From Brachypterus glaber (lineage: Eukaryota > Arthropoda > Insecta > Coleoptera > Kateretidae): a DNA stretch of 64,000 nucleotides. Made by a program: the position numbers and the translations under genes. The stretch lies in assembly GCA_958510825.1 (NCBI GenBank), contig OY294045.1, forward strand, positions 98,020,988 to 98,084,987, written 5' to 3'. The notes below the pieces were generated by a model, which made no database searches, was not told the DNA's origin, and worked only from the letters and a program-made list of their open reading frames with translations. Of this stretch, positions 49,868-61,182 are shown piece by piece (position 1 is the first letter of the stretch; every line of letters starts with the position of its first letter).

Positions 49868-50399
49868 TATATTGAAACACATGATTTTATCACAATAAAA
49901 AAATATTTCTAAATGAAAGTTATAAGGGGGGTTTCTAAAAAATGCCATAATATGGTTAGTAGGAAATTTCAGAAAAAACGAATTTTAAAAATTTTAAGAC
50001 TCCGAGAAAACCCCACTTTTTCTGTAAAAAATACACAAATAAGATAAATGGGAGATCGGCCCATGGGCGCACTTGAACTAAAAAAAAAAAAATAAAAAAA
50101 AAATTAAAACTCATTAAAATGAGTAAAAATCTTAAAATGTGTGTTTTTTTTTAATAAAAGTCAAACGCTATCATATTATAATAGTATTATAATGGTCCCT
50201 ACCTAATTATAATTATCGGCAAACATGTTTATATTACCTACTTCTACGAAGGTAACTACGATTAATTTATTTTTATTACTTATTTTTAAATGATTGAAAA
50301 ATTAAAAAACTACTGATATCCATGCATAGGCATTATTAAAAATAATAACTAGAACATAAAAAGTTCACGGTGACACTGAAAATAGTATATAGTTTTACT
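49868..50399. other. Unassigned stretch
   Basis: AT-rich; no gene, RNA or repeat recognised. Confidence 0.4.
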
Positions 50400-51005
50400 A
50401 AGAGGAAAAGTGAAGCTTTTTTTACTAGTCTGTAGAATTTACGGACGACGCGAAGCAGAGTCCGGAAACTACAGACGAGTAAAAAAAAGCACTTTTCCTC
50501 TGAGTGAAACATACTATTTTTTCTTCAAGCATCCTATATATATATATTTAAATATTAATTTTTGAATTTAATTTATTCAGTAATAAAGTATGTTTTTTTT
50601 TTATTAAAATAGGCCAATAAAACCCTTTCGAAATAAACTTAAACCTTCCTTAGCTCATTTTAATTTTTTTTCGTAGGCTAAATCGTACACTTTTCGCGAT
50701 TTCGATGGTAACTTTTCTAATGTAGCATTTGCAATTTCGGAGAGATTTGTAGGTATATAAACCATATATTCTTCTTCAATCAATTTCACACAAGGTTTTT
50801 GCACATAATCTCGAGTCAACCACCTGTTTACATAATAAACAAACAAGTTTGAAGTATGACTGTCATCAAAGTCAAAGAGTGCTGCCGCCAGTGTTGGTTT
50901 TGCTAACTAACTTTTTTTTACGGCGTACAACAATGAACTCATTTTTTTACTGTAAAAAAATAGATCATTTCTAACTAGTGTGTTCATTTTAGTACACTTA
51001 AAGAA
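50400..51005 (-). pseudogene. Broken mobile-element frame, copy 2 (inverted copy of 41599-42190)
   Basis: Minus-strand frame 50655-50846 encodes YYVNRWLTRDYVQKPC, EEEYMVYIPTNLSEIAN and KLPSKSRKVYDLAYEK before a stop. Upstream the ATG of copy 1 is preserved, but a stop codon follows AVKKS. The other end is a 100-bp hairpin (50404-50502) whose arms are gaggaaaagtg and cacttttcctc with tagtctgtag/ctacagacga inside. Family assignment is tentative. Confidence 0.4.
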
Positions 51006-51713
51006 AAAAAATATTGTCAGATTCCGTTTCAGCAACCCAAAAATCCCTAATATAAATACACCCAGGAATGGCGAAGTTAAAAAGTCGGTATTGTAATATT
51101 CAATTCCAGCGACCTCAAAAACCTATAGATACAAATTTTCTTAAAAATCAACACAATAAACAGTGTTTATTAAACACAATTAAAAATTTTTGCACCTTCC
51201 CACAATAAATCATTTTGGAGTGTTACGCCCATGGTATAGGAAAATAGTGTTACAGGGGGGGGATCCAAAATGACTAATAGTTGTGACGCCAGCAGCCTGC
51301 CGAGATGGAAGGACAACTATAATTTAGCTTAGATAACGTTACAAATCAACGAGTTTTGTGTCTCTAAAAAGTAAAAAATAAAAACTTTTCTCAAAAAAAA
51401 TGAACCGACTTCTGTCTCTAAAAAGTAAAAAATAAAAAATAGGTCGGTGCCAATTTCACAGCAATCAATTTAACAACAAAAATAATTGTTAGTATTTAAT
51501 TTAGGGAGTGGTAAAATTGACACCTACTTATTTTTTATTTTTTACTTTTTAGAGACAGAAGTCGGTTCATTTTTTTTGCGAAAAGTTTGTATTATCTTAA
51601 GACCCCTAAGTTAAAAACTTTTAATATTATAGGCTGTGAAAGCAAAGAAACTATTTTAATTTATTGAAAGGAAATAGCTTTGTTGCTTTGAACACAATGT
51701 TTATATCAAATAA
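51006..51713. repeat. Mixed repeat fragments
   Basis: About 51215-51290 resembles 58590-58650 (gagtgttacgcccatggtat, G-run). About 51290-51430 is the inverted copy of the module at 34640-34800, and 51530-51595 a direct copy of part of it. No gene. Confidence 0.55.
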
Positions 51714-52367
51714 CTAGATGAAACGTTGCAAGCACCCTGTCAAAACATCGGCACTATCGTACACTAGAGCCATCTAGTTTGCAAAGTTCAAACTAGGTAT
51801 TTTAGCAAAAAACTGTATATAACATTTTTTAAAGGGCTTAAAAAGAGCTTTTATTTAAAATATAATTTTTTGAAATCGGGTTATAAATATGTGAGATGTG
51901 CTAAAAAAACCTTTTACTGCTTTAAACGGCAATATCTCGAAAACAATGCGTTTTAGGAAAACGTTGTTTATAACATTTTTTGACCAATTTAAAATTATCT
52001 TTTATTATAGTGCTAAATTAACCAAATACAATATTAATTGCCTTAATTATAAACAAAAAACGCTAAAAATAGTAGTTTTACCCTATTTTTACCCCCTTAC
52101 CCCCAATCGTTTACCCCCAAATCCAATCAGCTCTTCGGAATACGATAAGAAACAATATGCAAAAAACCGCAAGTCGATATCTCATGTAGAAATGGAGTTG
52201 GAGAGTTTACACCCAGACAGACAGACGGACGCAAAAATTTTTTTTACTGATTTCGACTCAGAATGGTCTAAAACGTCGAGAAATGTGAAAAAAATGTGGT
52301 CAAAGATTTTGACTTTTCGGCGAAGATTTCAATACAGCGGCACTCTTAGTAGTACTAAGTGCCGATG
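51714..52367 (-). mobile_element. Repeat T, copy 2 (inverted)
   Basis: Mirror of 43932-44630: begins ctagatgaaacgttgcaagc and ends with the hairpin cggcactcttag ... aagtgccgatg. The 162-codon plus-strand frame is antisense repeat sequence. Confidence 0.7.
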
Positions 52368-52700
52368 TAATAATCTAATATTTTAAATATACAAATGATT
52401 ATATTGATTATAATCAATAAAGTTATAAAATTAAAAATTGCGTAAAATAATTTTTGTTTAACCCAAAAACCTCAATATTTTCAGGGATAAACTTTAAATT
52501 GTAAATATGGTACTTATTACTCAACCGCTAATTTAGGTTTCCTTGGCATTTTGGCCAAAATTGCTCACGGCGAATTTTTACCTACCTTACAAGATTAATG
52601 ATAATATCTTCTGCGTGTCCGATACGCGAGAGAAACAGGGTTCTATTTATATTTTCTTTTCGGAACCATAAAAAAATGTAATACACTTTACATGATAAAA
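52368..52700. other. Unassigned spacer
   Basis: AT-rich; nothing recognised. Confidence 0.4.
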
Positions 52701-52701
52701 A

Positions 52702-53495
52702 ATACACTGCCCAGTAAAAGAGCTTTCCCATTTTTCACCCCCGCCCGTAAAATGGATTTTTTATTATCAGATTTACTTTCAGCAACCATAAAAACCTTAA
52801 TATACCAATTTTCACGAAAACTACCCTCTGTCCCTTTAGGGGTAAAGTTAGAATTTTTTTATAATATAATATAATCAGATTCAACCTCAAAAACCCCAAT
52901 ACACCAGTTTTCACGAAAACTACCCCCCACCCCTCAGGGGTGAAATTAGGAAAAAAATATTATCAGATTTATATTCGTCGACCACAAAAACCCCTATATA
53001 CCAATCTTCACGAAAATATTGAAAATATTTAAAAATATTTCCCCCCGACCCTCGTGGGGGTGGAGTTAAAAAAAATTTATTATCAGATTCAATTTCAGCA
53101 ACCTTGAAAACCCCATACATCAATTTTCAAATTTTTGTAAAAAAAATGTATTTTTCCCCATTTGCCCCCCTTGCCGCACACCAATGTTCACCAAAAACAA
53201 TCCCGAGCGAGAACTTTTGGTAACATACCGAGAACTTTTGGTAACATACCTGTATGCCAAATTTCAAGTCTCTAGCTTAAAGCGTTCTTAAGTTATCGTG
53301 CCCACAAGATCCCGGACAAACCGATCGACCGACCGACCGACCGATCACCGACAATTTTTTTTTTGCTTGAAATTGATTTATATCGACATAAAACGTCATA
53401 AAACGCAAAAACGCACAAAAAAAATTGAAAATTTTTGCACGAATACAAGGCGTTCCGAAATTTTGAAAATTTTCAAAATGGCAAAGCAAAATAAA
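52702..53495 (-). repeat. Tandem-repeat element R, copy 3 (inverted, with head module)
   Basis: From aatacactgcccagtaaaag through about four 100-bp units to the head module: caagtctctagcttaaagcg, accgatcgaccgaccgaccg (about 53319) and gcacgaatacaaggcgttcc. It is complete in order but inverted relative to copy 1 and without a SINE. A short 26-bp duplication (cgagaacttttggtaacata) lies near 53208-53245. Confidence 0.8.
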
Positions 53496-54010
53496 AAATC
53501 TAAATAAAAAATTCTAAGATTTTTTTCAAATTTTTTTTTCTTTCACTAAAAAACTTTTCCAAAAAAGATTTTTTAAATAGTTTTTACCTCCCTTTGGCCA
53601 CCTTACTCCACCATATATTCACCAAAAGCAGTACCATCTATAATCCCTGGATTTGGACCTATGTTCCAAATTTGAAGTCTTAAGCTCAAAGCGTTCTCAT
53701 GTTATTGTGTTCAGCATTTTGCCCGGACAGACAGACTGATTATTAAATTGATTTATTAATCTACACATATAACGATTTAATTTTATTTCGCGTATATAAC
53801 TTTTTTGCATAAAACGCCAGGAAATCTAAAAAAAAAAATTTTAATAAGGGTTTTCTTAGGCCTTAAAAAAAATAGTACTGAGTGGATGTTATTGTCGGTG
53901 TTTGTGGTCTGTTATGTGTGTAAGTTTTTTCCACAGTTATTATTGTGTTTTACCTGGTGGAAAATTTCTTGAGTATTACCCTTCCCTGTGGGAAAAAGAA
54001 AATATATTTC
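53496..54010. other. Unassigned stretch with a GTCNG module
   Basis: Contains a further module at 53640-53830 (ccaaatttgaagtct, agcgttctcatgttat, ggacagacagac). The rest is AT-rich. Confidence 0.45.
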
Positions 54011-54238
54011 GTAGATAAGTAAGTTACTAATTATGTACAAATGTCCCCGTCATAAGTGGCTATCAAATAGTACTGCTTTTATTATTTTTTTTGTGAAACT
54101 ATTAGCTTAAATTTAAATAACTTGCACCTAGGTGCAAGTTGCTACTAACAATATTTCACAAAAAAAATAATAAAAGCAATGCTATTTGATAGCCATAGAT
54201 TGTCGGGGACAGGTGTACATAATTAGTATCTATCTTTA
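54011..54238. repeat. Long palindrome with a perfect centre
   Basis: The centre at 54119-54140 reads acttgcacctaggtgcaagt. Arms of about 100 bp share tgctatcaaatag, gcttttattatttttt and tactaattatgtac with small changes. The spacer is essentially zero. Confidence 0.88.
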
Positions 54239-54455
54239 GGACAGACGTACAGTATAGCCTTAGGACATACCTTCGGGATATCCTTGGGATATTCGTTTCG
54301 TAAGTTGCTCGGCTGCCCGTTTAGTAACAAAGTATATCCTGAGGATGTCCTACGGATATCTATAGACGAAATCGTATATCCTGGGGAAGTCGGATATCCC
54401 AAAACGGATATTCTGGGAATATCCATTGTATAAACCTGTGCTATCTGGGAAGTTA
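54239..54455. repeat. Element with repeated ggatat/atatcc words and a CCCAGATAGCA-like end
   Basis: ggatatcc, cgggatatcc, ggatgtcc and related words recur in both orientations, and the right end reads gtgctatctggg. It resembles the CCCAGGTAGCAA end at 1584. The matching left end was not found. The minus 88-codon frame is incidental. Confidence 0.45.
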
Positions 54456-55126
54456 GGGCGATTTTTAATTCACTATTTATAGAGGCCATTTTATGTATGT
54501 AATTATTAAAAGTAAACAGAAATATTTTTAATTTTACATTTTTTACATATTTTATGAAATTCTTTCGATATGTTTATATTTTAATATAAAAACATAATAA
54601 AACTGCCATATGGTAATATAATACCATGATGGTATAAATGCAGATAAGAAAATTTTGAATTATAATGAAGTTTTTGTATTTAAAATTAAATTGTAAACAA
54701 CAGTCTAATATGATATAACCTACCTCAAAAAAAAAAAAAAAAAAAAATAAGCATATACTGAAAAATTATAAAAATATTTGAAAACCAATTTTCTTAAAAC
54801 TGCTCTAAGGATTATTTAAGTTTTGGGCATGTTTTACTCAATAGACTCCGTGAAAAAATGCGGTGCTTGTTTTTTTATTTAATGTTTTTAAGGCCTACCG
54901 TAAATAAAAAGCCCATTTTGTTTCTCACTTTTGGCAGACATTCTTAATAATACATGTATAAATATATTTTGTCAATAAGTTCAATAACCGAAGATTTTAA
55001 TTTATTTTTTATTATAATAATTGAATATAATTGAAAAGAACGTCACAGTCACTTAAATTGCTATTATCCCACTTGCCATTGCACTTGACTTATATTGCCC
55101 CATTATCGAGTCTATTATTGTTAATA
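54456..55126. other. Unassigned AT-rich stretch
   Basis: Includes an A homopolymer near 54727. No gene or repeat recognised. Confidence 0.4.
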
Positions 55127-55290
55127 ACACCGGCACACAAAAAAATAAATAAATCTCTAGTGTGGCAGACCAGACAAGTCAATTCTTACGTATTTTGGGT
55201 CGCTGAATCTGAATCCGAGGTCAGAATTTAAAAGAATGAACTAGTCTGGTCTACCGCACTCGAGATTTATTTTTTTTTGTGTGACGGTGT
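55127..55290. repeat. Short foldback element
   Basis: acaccggcacacaaaaaaat, agtgtggcagaccagacaag in the left arm; ctagtctggtctaccgcact and tgtgtgacggtgt in the right. About 60-bp arms, diverged. Confidence 0.75.
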
Positions 55291-56512
55291 AATCTAACTA
55301 CTATAAGCAAATTAGTTATTTATTTGGGTCACCTAATCCACTATCTTTGTCCTAGATCATATTTTAGTGTCGCCTATCTTAGAAGATAAGCGCAAGGAAA
55401 GTCATATTTTAGTAACATAACTGTTTATGCGTTCCCCAAGGAAAGTCTACTCTATTAAAAATGACGGGTCTGCGCGGGTTTAAATGTTGCATAGACCCAG
55501 ACCCCGCCCAGATTTTCAGCAGGGTAGCGTTAGAAAAACAAAATTCGAAAAATTTGAATTGCTTTTTTTTGCGTTCCTGGACGTTTTATATCCAAAAAAT
55601 ATGATATCGGTCAAAAAAAAATTCTGTCTGTCGGTCGGTCTGTCGGTCTGTGTGTCCGGGTAATTTGTGACCATGATGACTCAAGGACGCTTCGGGCTAA
55701 AGACTTCAAATTTCGACCACAGATTGATTATCCCGTATATAACTAACATAACATAACTAGTGTGGAAAGTGACATATTTCATGCGAGTTGGAATGTTTAC
55801 GAACGAGCCGCCAGGCGAGTGAGGAAACCCCACGAGTGTATGAAATACACTTTCCAACGAGTTATGTACACTATTTTACCCACGATCCCGAAAAAAATAT
55901 GAAGTTTGTTATTTTAAAATTTTCTAATTTTTATTAATTTTTAAGAAAAACAAAGCACAAAATATTTATAAATAGCATAAAAATTTATATATTTAGGTAT
56001 GCCAAACAGGAAATATGATTATCATTTAGCTTTAGTTTTCTTGGTTTTATATTTAATACAATACATAGCTGTTTAATGGGTTGCCCATTCCTAAATACAT
56101 GCCAACTTGAGTTTGCTTATTAAATTAAATTTCTGTGGTTATGCTGCCATATAAGTCAGTAAAATTTTACTGTTTTACATTTCATAAGAAAAATACTGTG
56201 TATTTTGATGTTTTTTATGTAATGTAAGGTAACGAAATAAAAAATTAAGTAATTTTTATAAGATCCAGACTGCCTAGACAAGATAGTAATGGTCAAAATA
56301 GTAACGTTATAACTATAGTTTCTATTTTTGACATGAAAAACAGAAACAATTTGGATTAAAACACTTAAAAGATATAAAAGGCTGTGGTGAAAGGTGGAAA
56401 ATGGTTTATAAAACAAGGTGAATCAAATTCGTACGAGGTAAATATCTAAATAAAATTAGGCAAACCTCCATACATAAATATCACACGAGTGTGATATAAA
56501 AATATCAAACTA
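55291..56512. other. Unassigned stretch with repeat modules
   Basis: A GTCNG module lies at 55545-55745 (gtcggtcggtctgtcggtct, then actcaaggacgct, aaagacttcaaattt). A hairpin of gtggaaagtg/cactttcca words is at 55763-55856. No gene is seen. Confidence 0.45.
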
Positions 56513-57538
56513 GTGCGATATGAGGCGTTTTCTAAGGAACAAAAGAGTGTGCTAAATGTCATTTTCATAGAGGATCGTAGGAAAAGATATTTTAGATCAT
56601 ACTTAATTCTTCTTAAATATGCTTATTTGTTATCTAGGTTATGGTACTTGGCCCATGTGCTACCGTTAAATAAAGCCTATAGTCAAAAATTAGTCTTGGT
56701 CGTGGGAAGATTTTTATGGCAAGGGCACCTGTATAGAATAAATAGAAATCAGTTATATTTAAAACCAAAAAAGGGTGGGCTGGGATTAATTAACATAGAA
56801 CTTAAAGCAGCTGTTCTGTTTATTAAGACTCAGATATTAGCAGAAAGTACACAGTGTAATAATATTTTGGGTACATCCTTAAATGGAATTTTTGATTGCT
56901 CGAACACTATTAAGTATCCAAGGTTTTTTAGCAACATTGCCAAAATAGGCAGAAAACTAAATATCGATAATAATTCTGATATAAAATCTAGAGAAATGTA
57001 CTCTCTCCTTTTGGAAGATGTTGCTGAGAAACCTTATATTGAAATTAAATACCCGTTATTAAGTTGGGGAAATGTGTGGAAGGTATGTAATAACAGACTG
57101 ATCAGTACCAAATGGAGATCTGCTACTTATAAGGCGGTTAACGAAATATATACAGTTGGGGAAAAGCTAGTTAGACATAATCTACAACAAAGTAGTTTGT
57201 GTAATTTGTGTGGAAGTGAGGATACACTGTTTCACAGGGTAAAAAGCTGCGGGTTATCGCAGGATATATACGAATGGACTAGCAATATACTCCGAAATAA
57301 ACTAAAAATATCAAAAGATCTAAGTGTAATTAGTAGAGTAAATGGTTTTGTAGAAATAAGATGTGACAAAAAAGTAGATAGCAAGGCTTTGCATTGGTTT
57401 ATTACTGCCTTGATCTATTTTAATTTAAATGTGAAACAAGACCTGAATGCTTTTATCCAGATGTTACGTAATGACAGATGGATAAAAATAAAAAATGGAC
57501 AAATGTCAGAGTTTGGAAATGCACTTTATTCTTTTTAA
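56513..57538 (+). pseudogene. L1/Tx1-like LINE C-terminal fragment
   Basis: A 341-codon frame with the post-palm region of a non-LTR reverse transcriptase: VVGRFLWQGHLYRINRNQ, then KKGGLGLINIELKAA, a combination typical of L1/Tx1-type proteins. A C-terminal zinc knuckle follows with C230, C233, H241 and C246 (C-X2-C-X7-H-X4-C). The catalytic YADD palm is upstream and absent, so it is 5'-truncated. No stop interrupts the retained part, which suggests a fairly young insertion. The true N-terminus is undefined. 3' AT-rich sequence with AATAAA words follows. Confidence 0.78.
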
Positions 57539-58769
57539 ATTGACATAAGCTTCGCATCCAAAAATGAATAAAAAATAAATATATGTATATATGATTTTGT
57601 AAAATGAAATAATTCCGTAAATAATATTGAATAAAGAGATAACTTCCGCTAAGAAATATGCTTACTAACGTTATAACAGTATATTTTTAATATGTAAGTT
57701 ATATGACGTAACGTTATTAAACGGTTTAAATGAAAGAAAAACTATGGATTTGTTATTAAATATTATAATGTAAACAAGCCGGGAATATATGTAATGCTAC
57801 GCATTCCATTATATACTCTTCACAGTAAATGGTATATTACATTTTCGCAAATATAAAAAATATATTTAAAAAACAAATTGTTTACTTTTTTTTAAGATCT
57901 TTTTATCAAACAAAAAAAAAATTAAAAAAAAATTTAAATTTTTTTAACCCTTTATAGGGCAGATTACTAGGAATAAAAATTGCACTATTTTTTTAAAAAA
58001 GCTTATTTTTTATTATTTTGTAAAGCCCTTGCAAAATTATACCGAAAAAGTCCTTTTTTATTAGAGGTCGGTTATACGAGACCAAAAAAATAAACTTTTT
58101 CAGATTCATCAGGCGACAAATTTAAATCGTGGGCTAGAGTGTGGGGATTACGTAAATGTAATTTTTTTGAAAACCCGTTACGATTTCAAGGGGCGCCGAG
58201 CAAAATAGTGGGTGCGCCCAGCTTTTAATTATATGCGTTTCCTTATCGCATATAACTTGGGCTTTTAAGAGATATTTATTATCTTTTTGTGTTTTTTCTA
58301 AGCTTTGGAGTTCTACAGTTATAATGCAATGCTCAAAATCCAGTGTCAAACTAAGGGGGGGTCCAGGGGCGATAACAACTCAAAAAGCAAACCATTATTT
58401 CACTTTTTTTTCGTGTTTTCTTAGTATTTTACCATGGTAAAAAATGTATTTTGGTGTTAAATTCTTACAATTACTTTATTATCAGCTTTTAACTGATCTT
58501 GACAAAAAATTGAAGGCCTAGCATGCTTTATAATATAGCAAAAATATTTTTCCTTAAATAAAAATATAAATAAATTTTGGAGGGTTACGCCCATGTTATT
58601 GGTATAGGAAAATAGCATTACAGGGGGGGGGGGGGGGGTGAGGGTTCAAAATGATCAAAATTTGCGTTACGTAATACTTGAACGTTCCCTTACCATCCAC
58701 TACTACCCTTTAAAATATCAGCCCGTGTACATTTATTGCAATTTACATTTATTATTTGACTGGACTATA
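57539..58769. other. Unassigned stretch
   Basis: AT-rich. A Harbinger-like end with a run of 16 G (58623-58638) and gcgttacgtaatacttgaac is at 58590-58690. A 71-codon minus frame (58134-58349) has no recognised motif. Confidence 0.45.
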
Positions 58770-59620
58770 CAGTGCGTGCATTAAGTCTGGAATCACCCGA
58801 TTAACTTTTTAGTTACAAGTAAAACACAAGAACCCTCGGATAGGTCGATTTTTATTTTTAATTTTGCAAATTATGGTGTAATAAAAGTTATTAAAATTTG
58901 CACCCCCTTGCACCCTCACCCCCAACTTTTTTTTTTCAAATAGCAACCTACCCCTTGTGACACTTCGTTGGAAAGGTAATTTAATAAGCTTTCCAACGGT
59001 GTATAATAAAGCCTAATTTGGTAAAGGGCTAATGATAAAATGCACAATGTATTTTATTGTAAAGACATGTAAAGTATAACTTTAGTTCACTATAAATGTT
59101 CAAATTTATGTCCTTCAGCTCTTTGACAGTGGACAGTAAAAAAACGGGATTAAAATCGATTAAATAGTAAACATAAAATTGGTCAATAAAAAGAAAAAAA
59201 ATTGCATTTTTCAACAGGGTATAAAATATTACAATAAGTTTAAAACAACCTTATTTAGATTCTCAGGAAGGTGCCAAGTAGGAAATAGGGCAACAATTAC
59301 CATATTATGCGTAATATTTCACACAAACAATGTTTAAATAAAACATGCGTTTTTTCATAGACCCTTTAACAAATTAGGCTTTATCATACACTGTTGGAAA
59401 GCTTATTAAATTACCTTTCCAATGATGTATCACAAGGGGTAGGTTGCTATTTGAAAAAAAAAGTTGGGGGGTGAGGGTGCAAGGGGGTGCAAATTTTGAT
59501 AACTTTTTTTAGACCAAAATTTGCAGAATTAAAAATATAAATCGACCTGTCTGAGGATTTTTGTATTTTACTTGTAACTAAAAAGTTATTCGGGTGATTC
59601 CAGACTTAATGCACGCACTG
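58770..59620. mobile_element. 851-bp long-armed MITE
   Basis: Ends cagtgcgtgcattaagtctg and its complement, TA on both sides (58768-58769, 59621-59622). Arms of about 260 bp include ttgcaccctcaccccca and ttaataagctttcc with their complements. The 59029-59214 frame is incidental. Confidence 0.9.
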
Positions 59621-59775
59621 TATATCATATCTAGATATAGGATCTGAGAGAACATAAGAACATAAAATTTAGATTATTATATAATATTATGATAGATAAA
59701 AAATTGTATTATTAGAAATAAACTCTAACCGGTTAACCTTAAACTTTTGTAGACTAAAAACTGATTGTTATTACA
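59621..59775. other. Flank upstream of the USP2-like coding region
   Basis: An acceptor-like aaacttttgtag ends at 59752, but using it puts TAA (59755-59757) in the USP frame. No AG lies between 59753 and 59776. A normal GT-AG acceptor joining the frame is therefore not visible. Confidence 0.5.
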
Positions 59776-60750
59776 TGCCTTTCGAACACGAAACTTTTGT
59801 TGGAATACTTAAAGAAGGACAGCTATATGCAGGACATCAACACCAATATATCAAGTATGCATGGAGCTTTAATTAAGACATTTGCCGATGTGATAAAACA
59901 GTTGTGGTCAGAAGATTTATCTGAACGGGTAGTAAACACGGTCTCTTTCAAGAGCCAAATCCAGATTTTCGCCCCCCAATTTACAGACTACAAACAACAG
60001 GACGCACAAGAATTTCTGCGGTACCTTTTAGAGGGACTTCACGAGGACGTTAACAGGGTAACGGAAAAACCTAAACCTATTTTTACCAAAATAGATGAAA
60101 AATTAACTGATAATGAAAAATCTGCCGAATCATGGTTCAGATACCTCCGGATGGACGACTCTCGCATTTTGGACCTCTTCGTCGGTCAACTGAAATCCAC
60201 CCTCAAATGCACCTATTGCAGCCATTGTTCCGTCACATTCGAACCATTCTGGGACCTTTCTCTCTCTCTTCCACAACACATCGGTCAATTAAGTTTATCA
60301 CATTGTTTGGAATCCTTCACACGGGAAGAATCGTTGGACGGTGATGAAAAACCTACATGTTCAAAATGCAAAAAGCGCAGAAAATGCACAAAATTCTTTA
60401 GAATTCAAAAATTCCCAAAAATATTAGTAATTCACCTTAAACGCTTCTCCCCGATGACACAGTTTCAAAGTAAGCTCAAAGTCACCGTAGACTTCCCCCT
60501 AGAAGAATTAGATATGAGCAATTATGCAGCAGAGTCCGTTGCACCCTCCAAATACAACTTATACGCCATTTCAAATCACAGTGGTACCACGTATAGCGGA
60601 CACTACACCGCCTATTGTAAACATCCCTATAATCATACGTGGCACGAATACAACGACTCTAGGGTATCTTCAATTTCACCAACATCCATCGTATCAGGGA
60701 ATGCTTACATATTATTGTACGAACAAGAAAGTCAAAAATCATATACTTGA
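59776..60750 (+). CDS. Usp2: USP2-like ubiquitin-specific protease, C-terminal part
   Basis: Removes ubiquitin from proteins (cysteine protease, USP family). The reading matches USP2 from CLSNTKLLLEYLKKDSYMQ onward, so homology starts at 59776, before the TTG that opens a simple frame. Counting residues from 59797: QQDAQEFLRYLLEGLHEDVNRVT at 67-89, DLFVGQL at 126-132, zinc cysteines C138/C141 and C188/C191, LDGDEKPTC at 180-188, FPKILVIHLKRF at 206-217. The catalytic His is H269 (SGHYTAY) and the polarising Asn is N286 (EYNDSRV). The Cys box (family GLxNxGNTCxMNS) with the nucleophile is missing at this location. No stop or frameshift interrupts the 325 codons, and GC content is higher than the surroundings. 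Either this is the last exon with an unusual or unseen acceptor, or a truncated copy. The family call is very safe; completeness is not. Confidence 0.9.
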   Translation, partial: CLSNTKLLLEYLKKDSYMQDINTNISSMHGALIKTFADVIKQLWSEDLSERVVNTVSFKSQIQIFAPQFTDYKQQDAQEFLRYLLEGLHEDVNRVTEKPKPIFTKIDEKLTDNEKSAESWFRYLRMDDSRILDLFVGQLKSTLKCTYCSHCSVTFEPFWDLSLSLPQHIGQLSLSHCLESFTREESLDGDEKPTCSKCKKRRKCTKFFRIQKFPKILVIHLKRFSPMTQFQSKLKVTVDFPLEELDMSNYAAESVAPSKYNLYAISNHSGTTYSGHYTAYCKHPYNHTWHEYNDSRVSSISPTSIVSGNAYILLYEQESQKSYT

Positions 60751-60871
60751 ATAGTTTATTTATTTCTTTTTTTTTTTTACTTATTTGTTACTATTATTTA
60801 ACTTGATTGTTAATTATTTTTTTTTAATTAATATGTATATTTATATTAATTTTATTGTAAAAAATAGTACT

Positions 60872-60877
60872 AATAAA
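60872..60877 (+). terminator. Candidate polyadenylation signal of the USP2-like gene
   Basis: AATAAA 122 bases after the stop codon, after a T-rich stretch and before ctttcttcattg. No A-tail is encoded after it, which argues against a recent processed retrocopy. Confidence 0.5.
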
Positions 60878-61182
60878 ACTTTCTTCATTGTTTTAAAAGT
60901 ATTTGTTCTAAAACTGGAAATCTTCGTATAACATTAATTTAACGGATCTTTATACCTAATTATTGGTCAAAAATTGGGCGGCAATATTTTGATTGTTTGA
61001 GTAGCTTTGATTCATGAAATAATATTATTGATTATATTGGTATTCTTACCCTTCGCCAATATGAACCAGCTGAACAGTTGCAAGCAACTTGTCAAAAGGC
61101 ACTAATTTGAAACGTTATGAAAAGGAAAGTTGTGTGATCACGTGAATAGGCAACCATTGATACACCTGCATAATTTATTAAA
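60878..61182. other. Unassigned spacer
   Basis: AT-rich; no feature recognised. Confidence 0.4.

Noticed and set aside
51898..52386. 162-codon plus-strand frame
   Set aside because: It lies within inverted repeat T copy 2. Copy 1 (44160-44411) keeps only part of it, so it is not under coding constraint.
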